NCBI GenBank assembly: GCA_029959085.1
Contig: JARWIR010000039.1
Coordinates: forward strand, 4,588,001-4,652,000
Length of the DNA: 64,000 nt
From: Nemophila menziesii
Lineage: Eukaryota > Streptophyta > Magnoliopsida > Boraginales > Hydrophyllaceae
Direction: 5' to 3'
In this document: positions 33,895-46,926 of the stretch, piece after piece
How positions within the stretch are numbered: position 1 is the stretch's first letter
How the letters are laid out: the number at the start of each line of letters is the position of its first letter
Notes under the pieces: generated by a model
What the model was told of the DNA's origin: nothing
The model's input: only the letters and a program-made list of their open reading frames with translations
Database searches by the model: none
Translations under genes and position numbers: made by a program

Positions 33895-35347
33895 GATATG
33901 TTTTCTTTCCGTTCTCATTTAGTGTATATTACTTTATTTGCGTTGAGTCTTTTCGAGTCGTGGGGACACGGCTCATTTTTGAGTTTGGGGTGGGGTTCGT
34001 TGCCTCATCCCAGTTGTATGTGTTATGTGTTTTTATCACTTTCAATAAAACTAATTAGGAGTTGCGTTTGACTGTAGAAGCTCTTAAATGTCCCCATTAA
34101 GCATACTTTTGATAAATCAATGACAGTAAATAGTGGACTTTAGGAATTAGTATAAAACGCGTTTTAATGGCATGCAAACATAGATAATGGATAGGAAAAA
34201 TTGAAGAACAATGCAAAAAAAGTAAGCTTGTACTTAAGGAAAATGTTTGTTTTGAAGAACGTGAGATCTAAATTAGTAGAGAACCCACTTAGATACTAAC
34301 TAGAGACGAACCATGTAAATAGGAAAATGATAGGGGTAGTTCTTTGATAGCCATTTGAAGCCCTTTAGCCTTCTATCCCTTATATTAATATTATCTGTCT
34401 TAGCCCAATTTTGAGCCTTAAAGCCTTTTCTTTTGTTGCCATGATATAAGCCCATATCCCCTTAGTTCATTAGGCATTTCCAAAATGACCCGCACTTGAA
34501 TCACGATCCTGAGACATGTCTCGAGCTTGAGTTTAGGGTGGTGGGTCCATATTTTGGGAAATTACATTGGGACGGAATTATATGTGTTTGTACTGAGGCA
34601 CAAATTCAGAAGATGATATTAATTGTAACCTTTTGCCGGTATTTAAAAAAAAAGTGAAATAAAATTCTCAAGACAGTAGAATCCGGGAACCCGGATTTCA
34701 CAAAACTGGGAACCCGGTTTCTCTTGTATAAATTTTTTGAGAAAACGAGAAAAAGAAGAGAAAATGAAAAATGAAAAAGAATAAACACCCGGCAAAGTGG
34801 AAGTTTCTGAAATCATCTTAGTATAGATTGGGTTAACATGGGGATGCTAACTAAGAGCATCAATTGGGTTGAGTGAGAACGTTATATGAGTTTAAACTCA
34901 AGCTCGTGGACATTTGTTGATGGTAAGTGAGGAGAGAGCCAAAAGCTCACTTCAAATTTACAAAATATACATACCACACCGTCCCTAAGCCTACACTAAA
35001 ACAGTAAATTCCTCGTGATTCCTAGGTACATGGTAAGTTAATAGGGAGTATACTAAGTGGAGCATTTAAAGCGAGTAAGGATCGAGGAACAACCTATAGC
35101 CATCATATTGAGATAAGTGCAAGTGTAACCTTCTAGCATTGCAAAGTTAATTTTATGATTGAATTTATTTATGTTTGATTTTTCATGATTAGTGTATGTG
35201 TATATTAGTTCCTAATGTTTGTTATATGAGATTTCTTTTTAGTAATGCTTTGGGTGTATTTATTTAAGTCTACCTCTCCGTAATCACCTTTTCCCTTTGT
35301 TCTTAATTATACATTGTCGGGACGACAAAGGTTTGAGTTTGGGGTCT
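33895..35347 (+). other. 3' noncoding region of element 2
   Basis: Parallel to 8800-10278. It contains PPT-like motifs (33980, 34528, 35334), palindrome pair 34683/34706, and hairpin 34925-34952. Confidence 0.8.
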
Positions 35348-36919
35348 TGATGTCTCCTCTTTTGTTCTATATTTATATGCTTAGGAGACATCAAATTAGA
35401 TGATTATCTGGCTATTTCGATAGTCTTTTAGTAATAATATGTAATATTTCATTTTCTCTCATTCGATTTTAGTATTTTTTTGATTTATTAAACTTTTGCG
35501 CGTAATATGGTGTATTTTAGTGAAAAGTTTGTAGGTTTCTAATACTAGCAAGAAGAGGAATCAAGAATAGAACTCAAAGATCGTGTCAAGGAGTCAAAAG
35601 CTACAAAGAATATCCCAAGGAGTTGACAAATTTAAGCTAAAAATCTTGAAGGCTGATGGAAAGTGCTGATTTCGGGCAACCTAAAGATGGATTCATCCTC
35701 TGACTTATGAAGAAGATTCGTACCTTATCGAGTTGCGAAGAATTATCAAGTTGAATGAGTCAATTCGGAGTTATATTGAGAGAGTTACGTCCGTTTTCGT
35801 GAAGGGTGTACATCAGTTACGAGATTTTGGGCTTGAAGAGTGGACTTGGGCTTTTAATATTTGCTTATTCTTTTAATTAAAGGCCCTAGTCCAAATTTAT
35901 GAGTATAAAAGGGCTTTTAAACTTCTATTTTCACACACAATTCATTATTAACAAATTCAGACAACAAGAGAAGAGGTTGAAGCAAGAAAAAGAAGAAGCT
36001 AAGAGCTGGAGACTGTCTATATCTTCAATTCGCAGCCGAATCAACTTCCTAATTAGGTTTCTTATCTTTATTTCTGTAAAACAATTATGAGTTCCTTTCA
36101 ATTTATTTTCTTAGTTTTTACGATTATGAGCTAATTTCATTTGGTACTTGAGAACGCATTAATGGGTTAAGCCCTATTTCATTCCGTGTTTTTGGATTTG
36201 GGATTATTTCAATTGAAATCGAATTGGGCAAGTAATATTTTCCTTTAATTAGCTTTTATCTACTAGTATTGAATTCGCGACTCAACATTAGGACTTAGTA
36301 ATTAGGCTATTCCAATTAGTGGCAATTGGATCACCTTGACGGGGGATCTAGGTACGGAACTAATTAACGAATGTAGGATAGAAAGTATTTGACCTTGACA
36401 GGCTTAATTAATCCTATGGAAAATTGGGTAGTGAGACTTTAATCATTCGAAGGTGGACTATATTCACCTTGACGGGGTTTGTAGCACCTGAGAAGAGCTC
36501 CTTAGTCTACCCTGACGGGGTAAGGAGATAATTGAATCCCGACCAATATTATTTACCAAATTCGTCCCTTAAACAATACATGGAATGAATAGATTTAGGT
36601 GAAATCCTAGCGTTGCTCAAGTACTCCCTCTCATACCTTGCGTCCAGCTATCTTATTTACTTGCGTCTAGTCTATTATTTGCATTACTTTAGTCTTTTAA
36701 TTAATTGTCTTAGTTATTAGAAAAACAAACAACCAATCTTAAAATCATTTACCTGTTTTACGTGCAATTAACTACTATCTAATAAGCATTAGATTCAACC
36801 AATCCGTTCCTGAGAATGAATTTGTATTATCACATATATTACTTGGGACAACTGTACACTTGCAGTTGTGGTTCTCTTTTCCTTGTTGCATTTATTTTAG
36901 AACACACAAAGGACCACCA
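35348..36919 (+). repeat. Element 2 3' LTR (1572 bp)
   Basis: TGATGTCTCCT...GGACCACCA. Terminal hairpin arms at 35348-35358 and 35383-35393; TATAAAA at 35904-35910; U5 hairpin at 36848-36869. The right flank TCTAT completes the target duplication. Confidence 0.95.
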
Positions 36920-37975
36920 TCTATCGTCGTTTCGTTAAGGATTTCTAAAAGATTGCTAAGCCATTGTGTATGTTTTTGAGAAGGATATCACCTTTAGTTT
37001 CGATATAGCATGCATGGCGATGTTCTTAGATATCAAGGAGAAGCTCGTTTCCACTCCTATTGTGATGCCTCCTCATTGAATCTTCCATTTGAGCTAATGT
37101 GTGATGCTAGTGATTTAGATATATGTTTCATGTTGGGTCAATGCTAGGAAAAGGTATTCCATACTATATATCACGTGAGTAGGACTTTTACTGACCCTCA
37201 ATTGAACTATATTGTGTCAGAGAAGGAGTTGTTGGTCGTGGTGTACACATTTGATAAGTTTCATTCCTATTTTATTAGAGTGAAGGTTGTAGTTTACACG
37301 AACCATTCGGCGAACAAGTATCTCATGAGGAAGAAAGACCCAAAGTCGTGTCTTATTAGATTTGTACTATTGTCACAAGAATTTGACTTGGAGATTCGAG
37401 ACCGTAAAGGGAGCGAGAATCAAGTAGTTGATGTTTATCTTGCCTCAAAGGCTCCCCAGTTAACACATGACTTGAATTTGTTAATGAGGTATTCTATGAT
37501 GAACAATTCTCTTTGTTCTAAATAATGTTATTATACCTTGGTATGCAGATATAGTGAAATTCATAGTGAGTGCCTTATTTCCCACGGAATTAAATCCACA
37601 ACAAAGGAAGAGTTTACTCCACCAACTAAAGCAATTCTTTTGGGAGTTCTCCTTCCTTTTCAAGATGTGTAGTGATCAGATAATCGGACGATGTATACTG
37701 AATAATGATGTTCATTTGGTAACTACGAGCTGCCATGACTCACCTTAGGAAGGGAATCTTAAGGGTGATCGAACGGAGGTGAAGGCACTTCATTCGGGTT
37801 TTATTGGCCTTCCATCCATAAGGGCTGTCACGAATATGTGAAGAGTGTAAGAGTTCCAATTCACGGGTAACATATAAAGGAGAGACGAGTTTTCGCATAT
37901 TAACGTGTTAGAAGTGGAGATTTTTGATTTTTTGGGGTATTTATTTCATGGGAACGTTTCTCTCATCCCATGGTA

Positions 37976-38051
<76 letters not shown>

Positions 38052-38700
38052 CTAGACATCAATTACGTGTCAAAATGGATTGAAGCGGTAGCTCTACCAT
38101 CGAATGATTCACGAGTTGTAATTAAACTTTTAAAGCCACATATCTTAACGAGACATAGAATGCAGAGAGTGATCATTAGTGATGGAGGTACACATTTTGT
38201 AAACAAGTACTTGAAGGCTATTCTAGAGAAATATGGGGTGAGGCACAAGTTGTCTACCGCATACCATTTGTAAATGGAAGGGCAAGCTAAAGTCTCTAAC
38301 CGAGAGATATAGTTGATTCTTGAGAAGAAAGTGGGACAATTCAGGAAGTACCACTAGGTGCTTAAATTAGATCAACAACAAGCCGGTGAGCAACGAAGGA
38401 CGCAATTAAACGATCTTGATGAGTGTTAGTTTCATGCATATGAGAATGCAAAACTATATAAGGAGAAACCCAAGAAATGGCATGACAAACGAATTCGAGT
38501 GAAGAAGTTTAAAGTGGGAGAATGTGTCCTCAAGTACAATTCCGATCTCAGCAACTATCTCGAAAAGTTGAGGTCGTGATGGTCGGGCCATTTCATTGTT
38601 TACTAAAATCATGCCTCATGGGGCCATTTCAGTAGAGAATCCAACTGATATCCATACTTTCATGGTAAGCGGTCATTCGTTGAAGATATACCACATATGA
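36920..38700 (+). pseudogene. pol: RNase H-integrase remnant of element 4, right part
   Basis: Continues the RT/RNase H junction broken at 29124 (RRFVKDF near 36924). RNase H pieces: LMCDASDL near 37100, [27 protein letters not shown] (37175-37525). Integrase: SDGGTHF (38049-38273), RVKKFKVGE, and the end HGAISVENPTDIHTFMVSGH at about 38610-38680. Stops and shifts throughout. A (TA)n tract at 37979-38049 replaces codons between the first and second catalytic Asp. Confidence 0.9.
37979..38049. repeat. (TA)n microsatellite inside integrase pseudogene
   Basis: About 35 TA repeats directly after GGTAATCGA, where element 1 has GGTAACCTCTACATC. It probably grew from a short ATAT in the decayed gene. 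Confidence 0.95.
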
Positions 38701-38984
38701 GAGAAGAACTATAGAGGGGATGTCACGAACCCCCTTGAGGCCGAGTAATAGTCGAGGTAACACACCGAACTTCACCGACATTAAAAAAATTGCTTTTGGG
38801 GGACAATCCATGTTTTAATTTTCTTAAGTTTCAATTTCTTGTATGGGATTTAATTGCAAATACAGTATTCATGTAGAGAGCTAGTGTTGGCTACGGTATA
38901 CTGCATACATATATATGAAGAACAAGGCCGTGGTACCCTATTACATATCGTGCGGTATACCGCTCACAAGCTTCAGAGCAGCTA
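38701..38984. other. Short interval after pol of element 4
   Basis: First ~80 bp resemble the post-integrase segment of Athila elements. The rest (GGTATACTGCATAC, CGGTATACCGCTCAC) is not recognised; GGTATACCG-type words recur. Confidence 0.4.
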
Positions 38985-40240
38985 GCAGAAGTGGACCAAA
39001 TAAATTTGTGTGTTAATGTGAAGCTCTTAAGGTTTATGAAAATATTTAGAGGCCAAATCAATGTCAAGGAGTTAAGGAGAGAAGATCCAAGGCAAAACCT
39101 AGTGATAAAAGGAAACAAAGTTGAATTAGGAAAAGAAAAACTGCTAAGTAAACCTGCCATGCTGAAAAGTCGTCCAGTATGTTGAAAATTACAGAAAATA
39201 TACTAGGAATTTAGATGAGATATTTTATTATTAAAGATATATTTTAATTTCGGTCTTTGATTGGTCACCCATTAACTTTGGCCAAGTAACGAAAGAGATA
39301 TGGCCAAATCATTGAAGCAGTGTTTATCCTATCCTATATTTTAGGAAATGAATTTGAATTGGAAAAGGATTCCAAGTACTTGCCTTCCACTCTAAGATTT
39401 CGACCTAGGGTTAGAAAACACCTATTAATACACCCTTTTATCATTGTAAACATGTCCTTTCTTGAATATTAGTCCTAGTCTTAAAATTTTACAATCCATA
39501 TAAGTAAGAGAGGAAGACAAGAAGTTGGAGAGTTGAAAACTCCTTTTCTCCATCTTATCCCTCTATCATTAGGGTAATTTATATGAGATCTTTTATCTTA
39601 ACTATGTTTCTAATTACTTTCATCCTTAGTTTATTTCTATGTCTTTAGTTATGAACCAATTTTCCCATAACTTGGGTTTGCATATATATATATATATATA
39701 TAATATTTGAATTATAATTCTTTATTTTTTTCACTTTATTTGGGATTAACCTTTAAATTGATTGAGCTACTTAGTTACTTTATATATTTTATTTATGTCT
39801 TTTGACTGAATAACTGTAGTTCTCACGGTGTACAATGTATATGATTACCTTAGTAGTTAGATGGTCACGCAGAATAGGTGTCTAATTATTGAAAAACAAC
39901 ATAAACGTCCAGTGTGCGATAGTGATCCTGACAGACTTGCCTAACTAGATAGTCACTAGGGTTTGATTTAACCACCGATCATTGCGCAAGGTCCCCTCAC
40001 CCAAGTACCTTGGTCATTGTTAGGTTGCCACCTAAGTCCACTCAGAATGGGGTTAGGAGGAATATAGAATCTTGACTATTTACAGAGCTCAATTCACCCC
40101 TTATAACCCGAATATTGATTTGAATGATAAGTGCATGCTAGCAAACCTAAGCTATATTTATAATCTCCATTGTTTATTATATTATTTATTTGCATTATTA
40201 TCTTTTGAATCTGAATATTAAATAAGTACTATTTCTTTTA
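38985..40240 (+). repeat. LTR fragment, Athila-like, 5'-truncated
   Basis: AATTTGTGTGTTAATGTGAAGCTCTTAA and following blocks (GGAAACAAAGTTGAATT, AATTGGAAAAGGA, GATTTCGACC) match the LTR at 57920 from ~58068 on. It may be the 3' LTR of element 4 or a separate insertion; its sequence is not close to the 5' LTR at 24539, so ownership is open. Confidence 0.6.
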
Positions 40241-40918
40241 TTGTATTTTTATTAAACAAGTAATTTCTCCTACACTTCTCTATATACACAAGTAGATCTT
40301 ACAGATTAAATCGATGCGAACGAAGTTTACTCACTAACTAAACTTGTAGACGATCTGTGATACTTGTAGTGAATTTCCGTGGTTGTTAAGGGTGTGTGTC
40401 TTTATCTTTATTATTATTATTTAAATATTATTTTATCTAACATCTTCCCCCACCAAATGGTTTACAGGAGGCAATATTATGGCTAAAGGAGAAGAGGTGG
40501 TGATTGTGACCTATGGTGGTGGAGTTATGGTTGTGTCGTGGAGATTGGATGGAGACGTGTTGTTGGTGACAACGTCAGTTTTCTAGGGTTTGGGATTTTT
40601 TGTGGTCTCTTTGTAAGATATTACAAGGGAGGGAAAAAGGTTTTGGGGATGTGTAAATAATTGTAGAGTAGATGAAAGTTTAAAATAAATAAAAGTTAAA
40701 TTATATATATATGTGGTGTGTGTTAATAATTGGCTCATTAGGAACAACAAATTACTTTTTTGGAAAGAAATTAGATAAACCACTATAATGATAAAGATAA
40801 GTAGGTGTAATGGAACTAACGGGTCGATCACTTATATACCAACAATTAACATTGTTTCCATATGCCATTTCCATTGAAAATACAAATATACAAGTTTAAA
40901 TTTAAGTAATTAATAAAA

Positions 40919-40976
<58 letters not shown>

Positions 40977-41289
40977 GAGCACACTCTAGGCATTGTCTAT
41001 GTCTGGAGACACTATGTAAATCCAAAACAACACAAACAATAATGAACATATTCCAAAATCTATATTTGTGGAATGATTGAGAAAACACAAAACAAAAATA
41101 ATTCTTAATTCTTTATCGAATAAATCTTATAGTAGTCTTTTAACATTAATTTTATAATTATATAATGAGAACATACTATTCCGAGGCCTATACACGATAA
41201 TATATATGTAAAACAATAAACAAACATATCTACATACAATGCATATAATACCATTATCATATCAAATTATATCGTAGAGTGTCATCCGG
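40241..41289. other. AT-rich interval with (AT)n at 40923-40974
   Basis: No gene recognised. A GGTGGTGG-rich stretch lies at ~40490-40570. A ~52-bp AT microsatellite creates a spurious Tyr-Ile frame on the minus strand. Confidence 0.6.
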
Positions 41290-41740
41290 TTCTTGAACGA
41301 TGTAGAGTTCAAAATCCTCTTGTAGAGTTGTCGACCCATCAATTTTAATTCCTAGCTAAACAATCCACCAACTTATTAAAAGATCTAAAAATATGTTGAA
41401 ACTTCAGCCCATGAGAATCTTCCATCTCTTTATATCTTTTTAGAATATGAGGAACCACCTAATATGAAATAGACGGGTTATAAATACCTTGAATAATTTT
41501 GAAGTTGTATCTATAGATAACACTATTCTGATGGTAAATAATATTTGCATCACGTTTTTATGGAGAACCGCCATAGCCTCACCCTCAAGACTTGATTTAC
41601 ATTTTTCAACATCAAAACAGACGTTGATAAATTATTCTATTATGTTACTACCAATAATACCAATACCTGAATTAGACCAAATGCTTTTGAAAGATGCATC
41701 ACAAAAAATTGATAACCATAATAAAGTCTTAGGGGGTGAA
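41290..41740 (-). pseudogene. RNase H-like (RVT_3) fragment, LINE or gene remnant
   Basis: Reading the minus strand from ~41700: DASFKSIWSNSGIGIIGSNI, then KSSLEGEAMAVLHK, then a degenerate VDCLA-type end. This order fits plant RVT_3 RNase H domains found in LINE retrotransposons and related genes. Several stops. No reverse transcriptase neighbour is visible. Confidence 0.5.
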
Positions 41741-42109
41741 TAGGACGTTAATCAAGATTACTACTAATTGCAAACTTTTACGATAATAATATAAGTTTGA
41801 AAACTTGTTGAGGCAAATTATCAAATACTTGAAAGCTAGTAAAACAAGATAATAATAGTTTATGAAAACTTAACAAATTCGATATCACAACATAAAGTAA
41901 AGAGTAAGGGATATAGATCACACAATGATTTGAAGTGGTTTGAACTCCTTAGCGCCTATTCCACTCCCTAAGGTTACACCATAGGATTTTAAGCTCATCC
42001 ACTCAACTATTCGTTTTCATAAGGATGAAATACGACACCGATACAAGGAGCTTTTCCCGGGCTCAACCACGACTGATACACCGTAACCTTTACTGGGTTC
42101 AATCACAAT

Positions 42110-42935
42110 TGTCGTCAACTGAAGCGTGATATAAATCAACACTAAGGGAGGGTTTACTTCCTGCAAGTGTACAGGTCGTTTACAAGTAATGATTTGATAA
42201 GTATAAGGGTTATCGTCTCCACAAGGACTATCAAATTTTGGATAATTTTGTTTAAGAGTATGGTAGTGTAGAGTTGCGTTTGCAAGAAATTAAAGCTATA
42301 TATGTTTGTTGGGGTTTTTAGTATAAATCTAAGTGCAATAAATAATAGAGATGGAAATGTAAAGACTAGAAATGAAATTTAAACTAATAAACGAGTTGAA
42401 ATATATGAGAGAGACGCTTAAGTCTTACTAGTAATCCCCAAAGTAGTTAACTTAAAGTTTCTAGGAATAAGGGAGAAGTGGTCTTGTTGACATTATTCGA
42501 GATTCAATGTTCTGCTAGAATCCATCCCGATTAGATATGAAGCTATCCTACAACACTATAGACCTCTCCCTAGTGACCCTACAACGCTTTCACACGCTAC
42601 ATGGTTTAAACCCTAATTTATACTTGTTTAGTCAAGACCTTTTTGTCCACTAATGCACACCAAGCGTCTATATGTTATATCCGTAATTCAACCTCCTCAT
42701 GGGAGATAGTTAAAGTTACTAAAACTACCCAATATTTGTACATAATACATGTAGACAATAATCATACAGATATAGTAAATGGAAATAAATAATCTTCAAT
42801 TAAATATAATCCGAAATTCAAGAAAACATCAATCAACTAGAAATGGTTCATACATATAGCAAACCTCAAGAAATGAGGGTTTTAATTAATAATTAAATAA
42901 TGGAAAACAATAATAAATAATTTATGTTCCCCGTT
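42110..42935 (-). repeat. LTR fragment, minus strand (presumed 3' LTR of element 5)
   Basis: The low-coordinate end TGTCGTCAACTGAAGCGTGATA is an LTR 3' end read on the minus strand. U5 hairpin CCTG-CAAGTGTA-CAGG at 42160-42175. It matches 46927-47250 closely (GATAAGTATAAGGG, TTATCGTCTCCA), so the two are LTRs of the same element. The U3 half is missing. Confidence 0.75.
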
Positions 42936-42939
42936 GTGT

Positions 42940-43880
42940 GACTAAATAAAGTAATGATTTAATTGGGGTAACGGTTTCGCAATGTATGAATCAGAGACAA
43001 GTAAAATAAATAAGTAGGGTATCGATTTCCTAAGGGATTAATTGCGATTTAAGGTGTTTATTCTAGTGCAAATATGTAACTTTTGTAATCCAAATAACAA
43101 AAACGCTAATGATTTAAATGGGAGATGTTTGTTTAGTTTTCAATAATTAAAAACTAATGACAATTAAAATGCATGTAAGATTAAGACATGATGATGATTA
43201 ACTATGAATGAAATTAACGACGAATGAAATGATATAAAGCAATAAAATATATGAGATGGTTGCTTGCAAAAATTGTTAGTAATAAATTGTGACACTAATT
43301 GACTTTGCTGTTTAAAAGGGTGAGTGGTTCTTGTTCACATTAATCGTGAGTCAAATTCATCTAAGTCCACGTCGGGGTAATCTTAGCTCTCTACCTTATT
43401 CATCTCTTGGTTTTCGGAATAGGTTTAGTACCCCTAACCCTGTTGACTACGTAGCGTGCTAAAACCATCCGGTTCCCGACACTCGGAGCTTATGTACTAG
43501 TTCCGTAATATCGCCCCACGTTTGGGTGTTCAATTACGATAGCTACCTGCTACTTATCTAGAGTGCAAGAGTATTTAATACAAATACATAAACAATGGAA
43601 ATAATAATATGAAATCCAACTCAATTAAATATCCAATTGATATCCCAAATACAATATCTAAATAAAAAAGCTAAACACTACGTCTTACAATAGAAAACCT
43701 CAAGATATGAGGTTAGGTAATGAATGAAAAGTAAACTTACAGAAAACTAAAGATATAAGAATGTTTAAAATGCAAAATAAGATGAAATTACTCTTTGGGC
43801 TGAAAGGATCCAGATATGGGATGTAAAAGAATAGTTGGGTTCATAGACAAACCCTCAGATATTTAAGATTGTGATTTCAT
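42940..43880 (-). repeat. Second truncated LTR-like fragment, minus strand
   Basis: Similar layout to the previous one but more diverged (AGGGTATCGATTTCCTAAGGG, a CGTCGGGGTAATCTTAG block and CCTCAAGATATGAGG). Borders are uncertain. Confidence 0.5.
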
Positions 43881-43899
43881 ATTCAATTGATAAGCAATT

Positions 43900-46640
43900 T
43901 AAGATACCATATTTTCAAGCGATTTCAACGCCGTAGAATTCTCATTCATCCTTTCATTATTGAGCTTCCAAGCCTCTTAATTTGACTTCAAATTTTCTAG
44001 CTTCATCATCATAAATGAACTCAACGCTTGTTGCAACACATCATTGGTACCTTCTTGTGGATGCGGTGGGAGTGATTTTTGAACAAAAGTTTCATTATAA
44101 GGTTCTTGCATATGACCTTGACTCTATTGGTATTGATTTTGAGGTCTAGCTTGAAAGTTATTTTCATGGGGGCGCGAATGATAATTGCATTGATTTACTG
44201 CCCCATTAGGAATTGATCTTTTGAATCCAGCTTTATTAAGAATCAGTTGACCATAGCCTTGAACATTTAAAAATTGATTACCTCGGTTAGATACAAAAAA
44301 ACAAATTCAGGATTATTTTAACATTATTCACAAGCATATTCGTCAACTTCACAATTAGAACATCCATAAGATTCTTGCACAATTTTCACCTTTCGTTGTT
44401 TTCTCTTGAATTCCTTTTGCACAAACAAATATTTTATTTGATCCTCCAATGTAGAGAACTTTACTTCTATTGCGGTTTCACCATCGACATGTAATGTACC
44501 CGTTGGGGCTCGTGATGTAGGCCAAATTCTCTCTACGTCTATACTTTTCTCCATACAATTGGAGGCTTGAAGAGGATTTGTTGATACTAGAGTGTGATAT
44601 AAATCGACACCAAAGAAGAGAAGCAACTAACCGAAAGTGTACGGGTCGTTCCAAGTAATAAATAAGTGAATACGGGAAATTCGTTTCCACAAGGTTTGCG
44701 AGATTAGGATTAAGTGTTTGGAAAGACTAGTAAAAGTAATTGCAATAAATAAATAAAAAGAGATATTTATTTTGTTTTTTTTAATAAAATACTAATGCAA
44801 GAATTGAACTAGGATTAAAACTAAATTAAACTAAAGAAGATTACTTAATATGAGAAATATACTTGAGTCTCGCTAGGGAATCACCTAACTTAACAATCTA
44901 ATGCATTCTTTTAAGGGTAAAGTCGGTATTTTACTATTACACGGGACTCTATTATCCTCCCAACTCCCACCAGGGTAGACTTAGGAAGAAATCCTACGGT
45001 ATTACAGACTCGTCAGACGACTATAAACTACTTTCAGATGGTTAAGCAATTTACCCAATTTGCTACGTGGTTAGCTAAGCCCGCCAGGATCAATGACGAA
45101 TCCCACGCGTCTATATTCTAGTTCTATAAATATACCCCCCCTTTTCGGATGATCTCCGCCACTAGTGAATAGCTTAATTACTAAATCATATCTCTAATTA
45201 GAAAATTTATTGATAATAAACAAGCACATGATTATAGTCAATACAAAATCATTCGAGTTAATTTAAATTAAACAATCCCAAATTCAAAAAAATATTAAAT
45301 TAGAAAACTAAGGTTCTTCCCATAAATGCGATTCTCAAGTATGATAAATTTAGCACATAATTAAATAAAGAAAATAACTACAAACTGAGACATACATATT
45401 TAATAGGAAATGGATTTGGTGCTGAATTGTTGAAGATTGGTTGGAAGACCAATCTTCTTCTCTTCTGCTCCTTGCTCCAAGCACTTCATTTCTCTCAAAA
45501 TATTGATTCTAATGTTGTCTACTCTGCCTCTCTCTATAAATACGATATAATATGAAGCTCAACTGAGAGGTACTGATTAATGAAGTTTAAAAGAGTTTAT
45601 ATAGAGAGTAAAAATGTATTAGGTCTAGTCTTGGGACTAATTAAGTAATTAGGTGCCCACATCTATTATTTATTCTGGAATCTGCTATACACTTAAGTAA
45701 ACTAGGTATAACGTTTTCATCGTAAGTCCAAATTAGCTGTTTCCACTTCTCAAATTTTTCTAGCTCAGAGGTGCATCGTTCTCATCTGAACCACTAGTTT
45801 AGATTCTTCACCGTTTGGGCTCGGGAAGAGCTAGAAGTGATGACTTTCCAGTTTCCAAGATTCCTCCACCTTCACTAAAGTGATGTTTTTCGCTCCTTTA
45901 ATGCTTTCTATTTATCGTGGACTTTTAACTTCACTTCTTCTCTTCATCTTGGTGCTTCATAGCAATCATATACCCTATGAACTTCAAACTAAACAAGCAA
46001 ATTAACACATAAAATATCTAAAAGTAACAATATTACAAACGCGAAGGAAGAAAGTGCAATATAGCGAAATATGCCTATAAATATATAAACTAAGTCCAAA
46101 TTCAACATAAAATGATATCTCCTAAAGGTATTTATCTCTCACAAAAAGGGAGAGATCAAGGATTCATTGATGCAAAACCACCACCTTCGAGATTATCGAC
46201 TCTTATTCCAATATTTCCATCAAGTTCCCTATAAAACATTGATAGCTACATCATAGGAGTTTACCCATGAAAAAGGAACCTTGTTAATTTTTGTTGGGAT
46301 ATTTTCCATGTTGTTCCTAGACTTTAGCCAGCTTCTTGTTTTAAATTAGCAAGCTCTACTTGATCTTTCATCCTCATACTCTGATGATAGTAACGGTCCA
46401 TGAATCGTACTTGAAGTGAATCCTAGTCTGGGATTGCCTAGGATTGTTGGCAGTCTAGCCTCTTACTTGCACCCCCGGTCAAAAAAAATGAACATAAAGT
46501 AATTGATTTGTTTCCTTGTAACACCTTGAGTAATGAAGCTGTCAGAAAATTGCATGACTTTCTAAATGGCTCGGACGGGTCTTCGTGTGCGACTCCGCTG
46601 TAATTCACGTAGCTCAAGAATTGACTAAGCATACCCTAAT
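43900..46640 (-). pseudogene. gag: gag remnant of element 5, split by a solo LTR
   Basis: On the minus strand, from 46632: MLSQFLSYVNYSGVAHEDPS, FFLTGGAS, RYYHQSMRMKDQVELANLKQ down to ~46165. After the solo LTR (44579-46158) it resumes with NPLQASNCMEKSIDVERIWP, KFSTLEDQIKYLF, the knuckle YGCSNCEVDEYACE (His replaced by Tyr), and, further down, LPPHPQEGTNDVLQQALSS, which matches ALPAHPQEG of element 1. Pol is missing altogether. Confidence 0.85.
44579..46158 (-). repeat. Solo LTR a (1580 bp)
   Basis: On the minus strand it begins TGATCTCTCCC and ends ...AGTATCAACA. AGGATT stands on both sides (44573-44578 and 46159-46164), a target duplication. It interrupts gag of element 5. TATATAAAC on the minus strand near 45598-45606. 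Only one LTR and no internal region, as expected after LTR-LTR recombination. Confidence 0.85.
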
Positions 46641-46902
46641 TAGGCTAAGATATCGTGACTTAAATAAATGGAAGGAGAAATTTTAGAGGTTGAACTCACA
46701 AAGGAATTCTCGGCTTAAGGATACCTTGAACTTGATTATTAAGCAGATTCGCTCCATTCACATTTATGGCGCCATCTCTATTCTTTGATTATTTAAGATT
46801 AAACATGTTGAATTTGTAGAGAGACAAAAATAAAAATACAACGTAAAACCAAAATCAACTAAACACTAATACTAACTACAACACAATAATACAATGATAT
46901 AA

Positions 46903-46920
46903 TCCGCAACAGTGGCGCCA
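46903..46920 (-). other. Primer binding site of element 5 (diverged tRNA-Asp type)
   Basis: Reverse strand TGGCGCCACTGTTGCGGA, six bases from the LTR end at 46927. Confidence 0.7.
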
Positions 46921-46926
46921 AAAAAC

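Larger units (their letters stand above)
29125..36919 (+). mobile_element. Element 2: internally deleted Athila derivative nested in element 4
   Basis: Two LTRs (29125-30712 and 35348-36919) and a perfect 5-bp target duplication TCTAT on both sides (29120-29124, 36920-36924). Joining the flanks restores the RT/RNase H junction region of element 4. The internal part has a primer site, ~70 bp of leader, then directly the integrase C-terminus, palindrome array, broken third ORF, 3' noncoding region and PPT. Gag, protease, RT, RNase H and integrase core are absent (about 4.9 kb in element 1). The first ~250 bp of the LTRs differ at about 15 positions, so it is older than element 1. Confidence 0.95.

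Noticed and set aside
38985..40240. Assignment as the certain 3' LTR of element 4
   Set aside because: Its sequence matches the LTR at 57920 better than the 5' LTR at 24539, so ownership cannot be decided.
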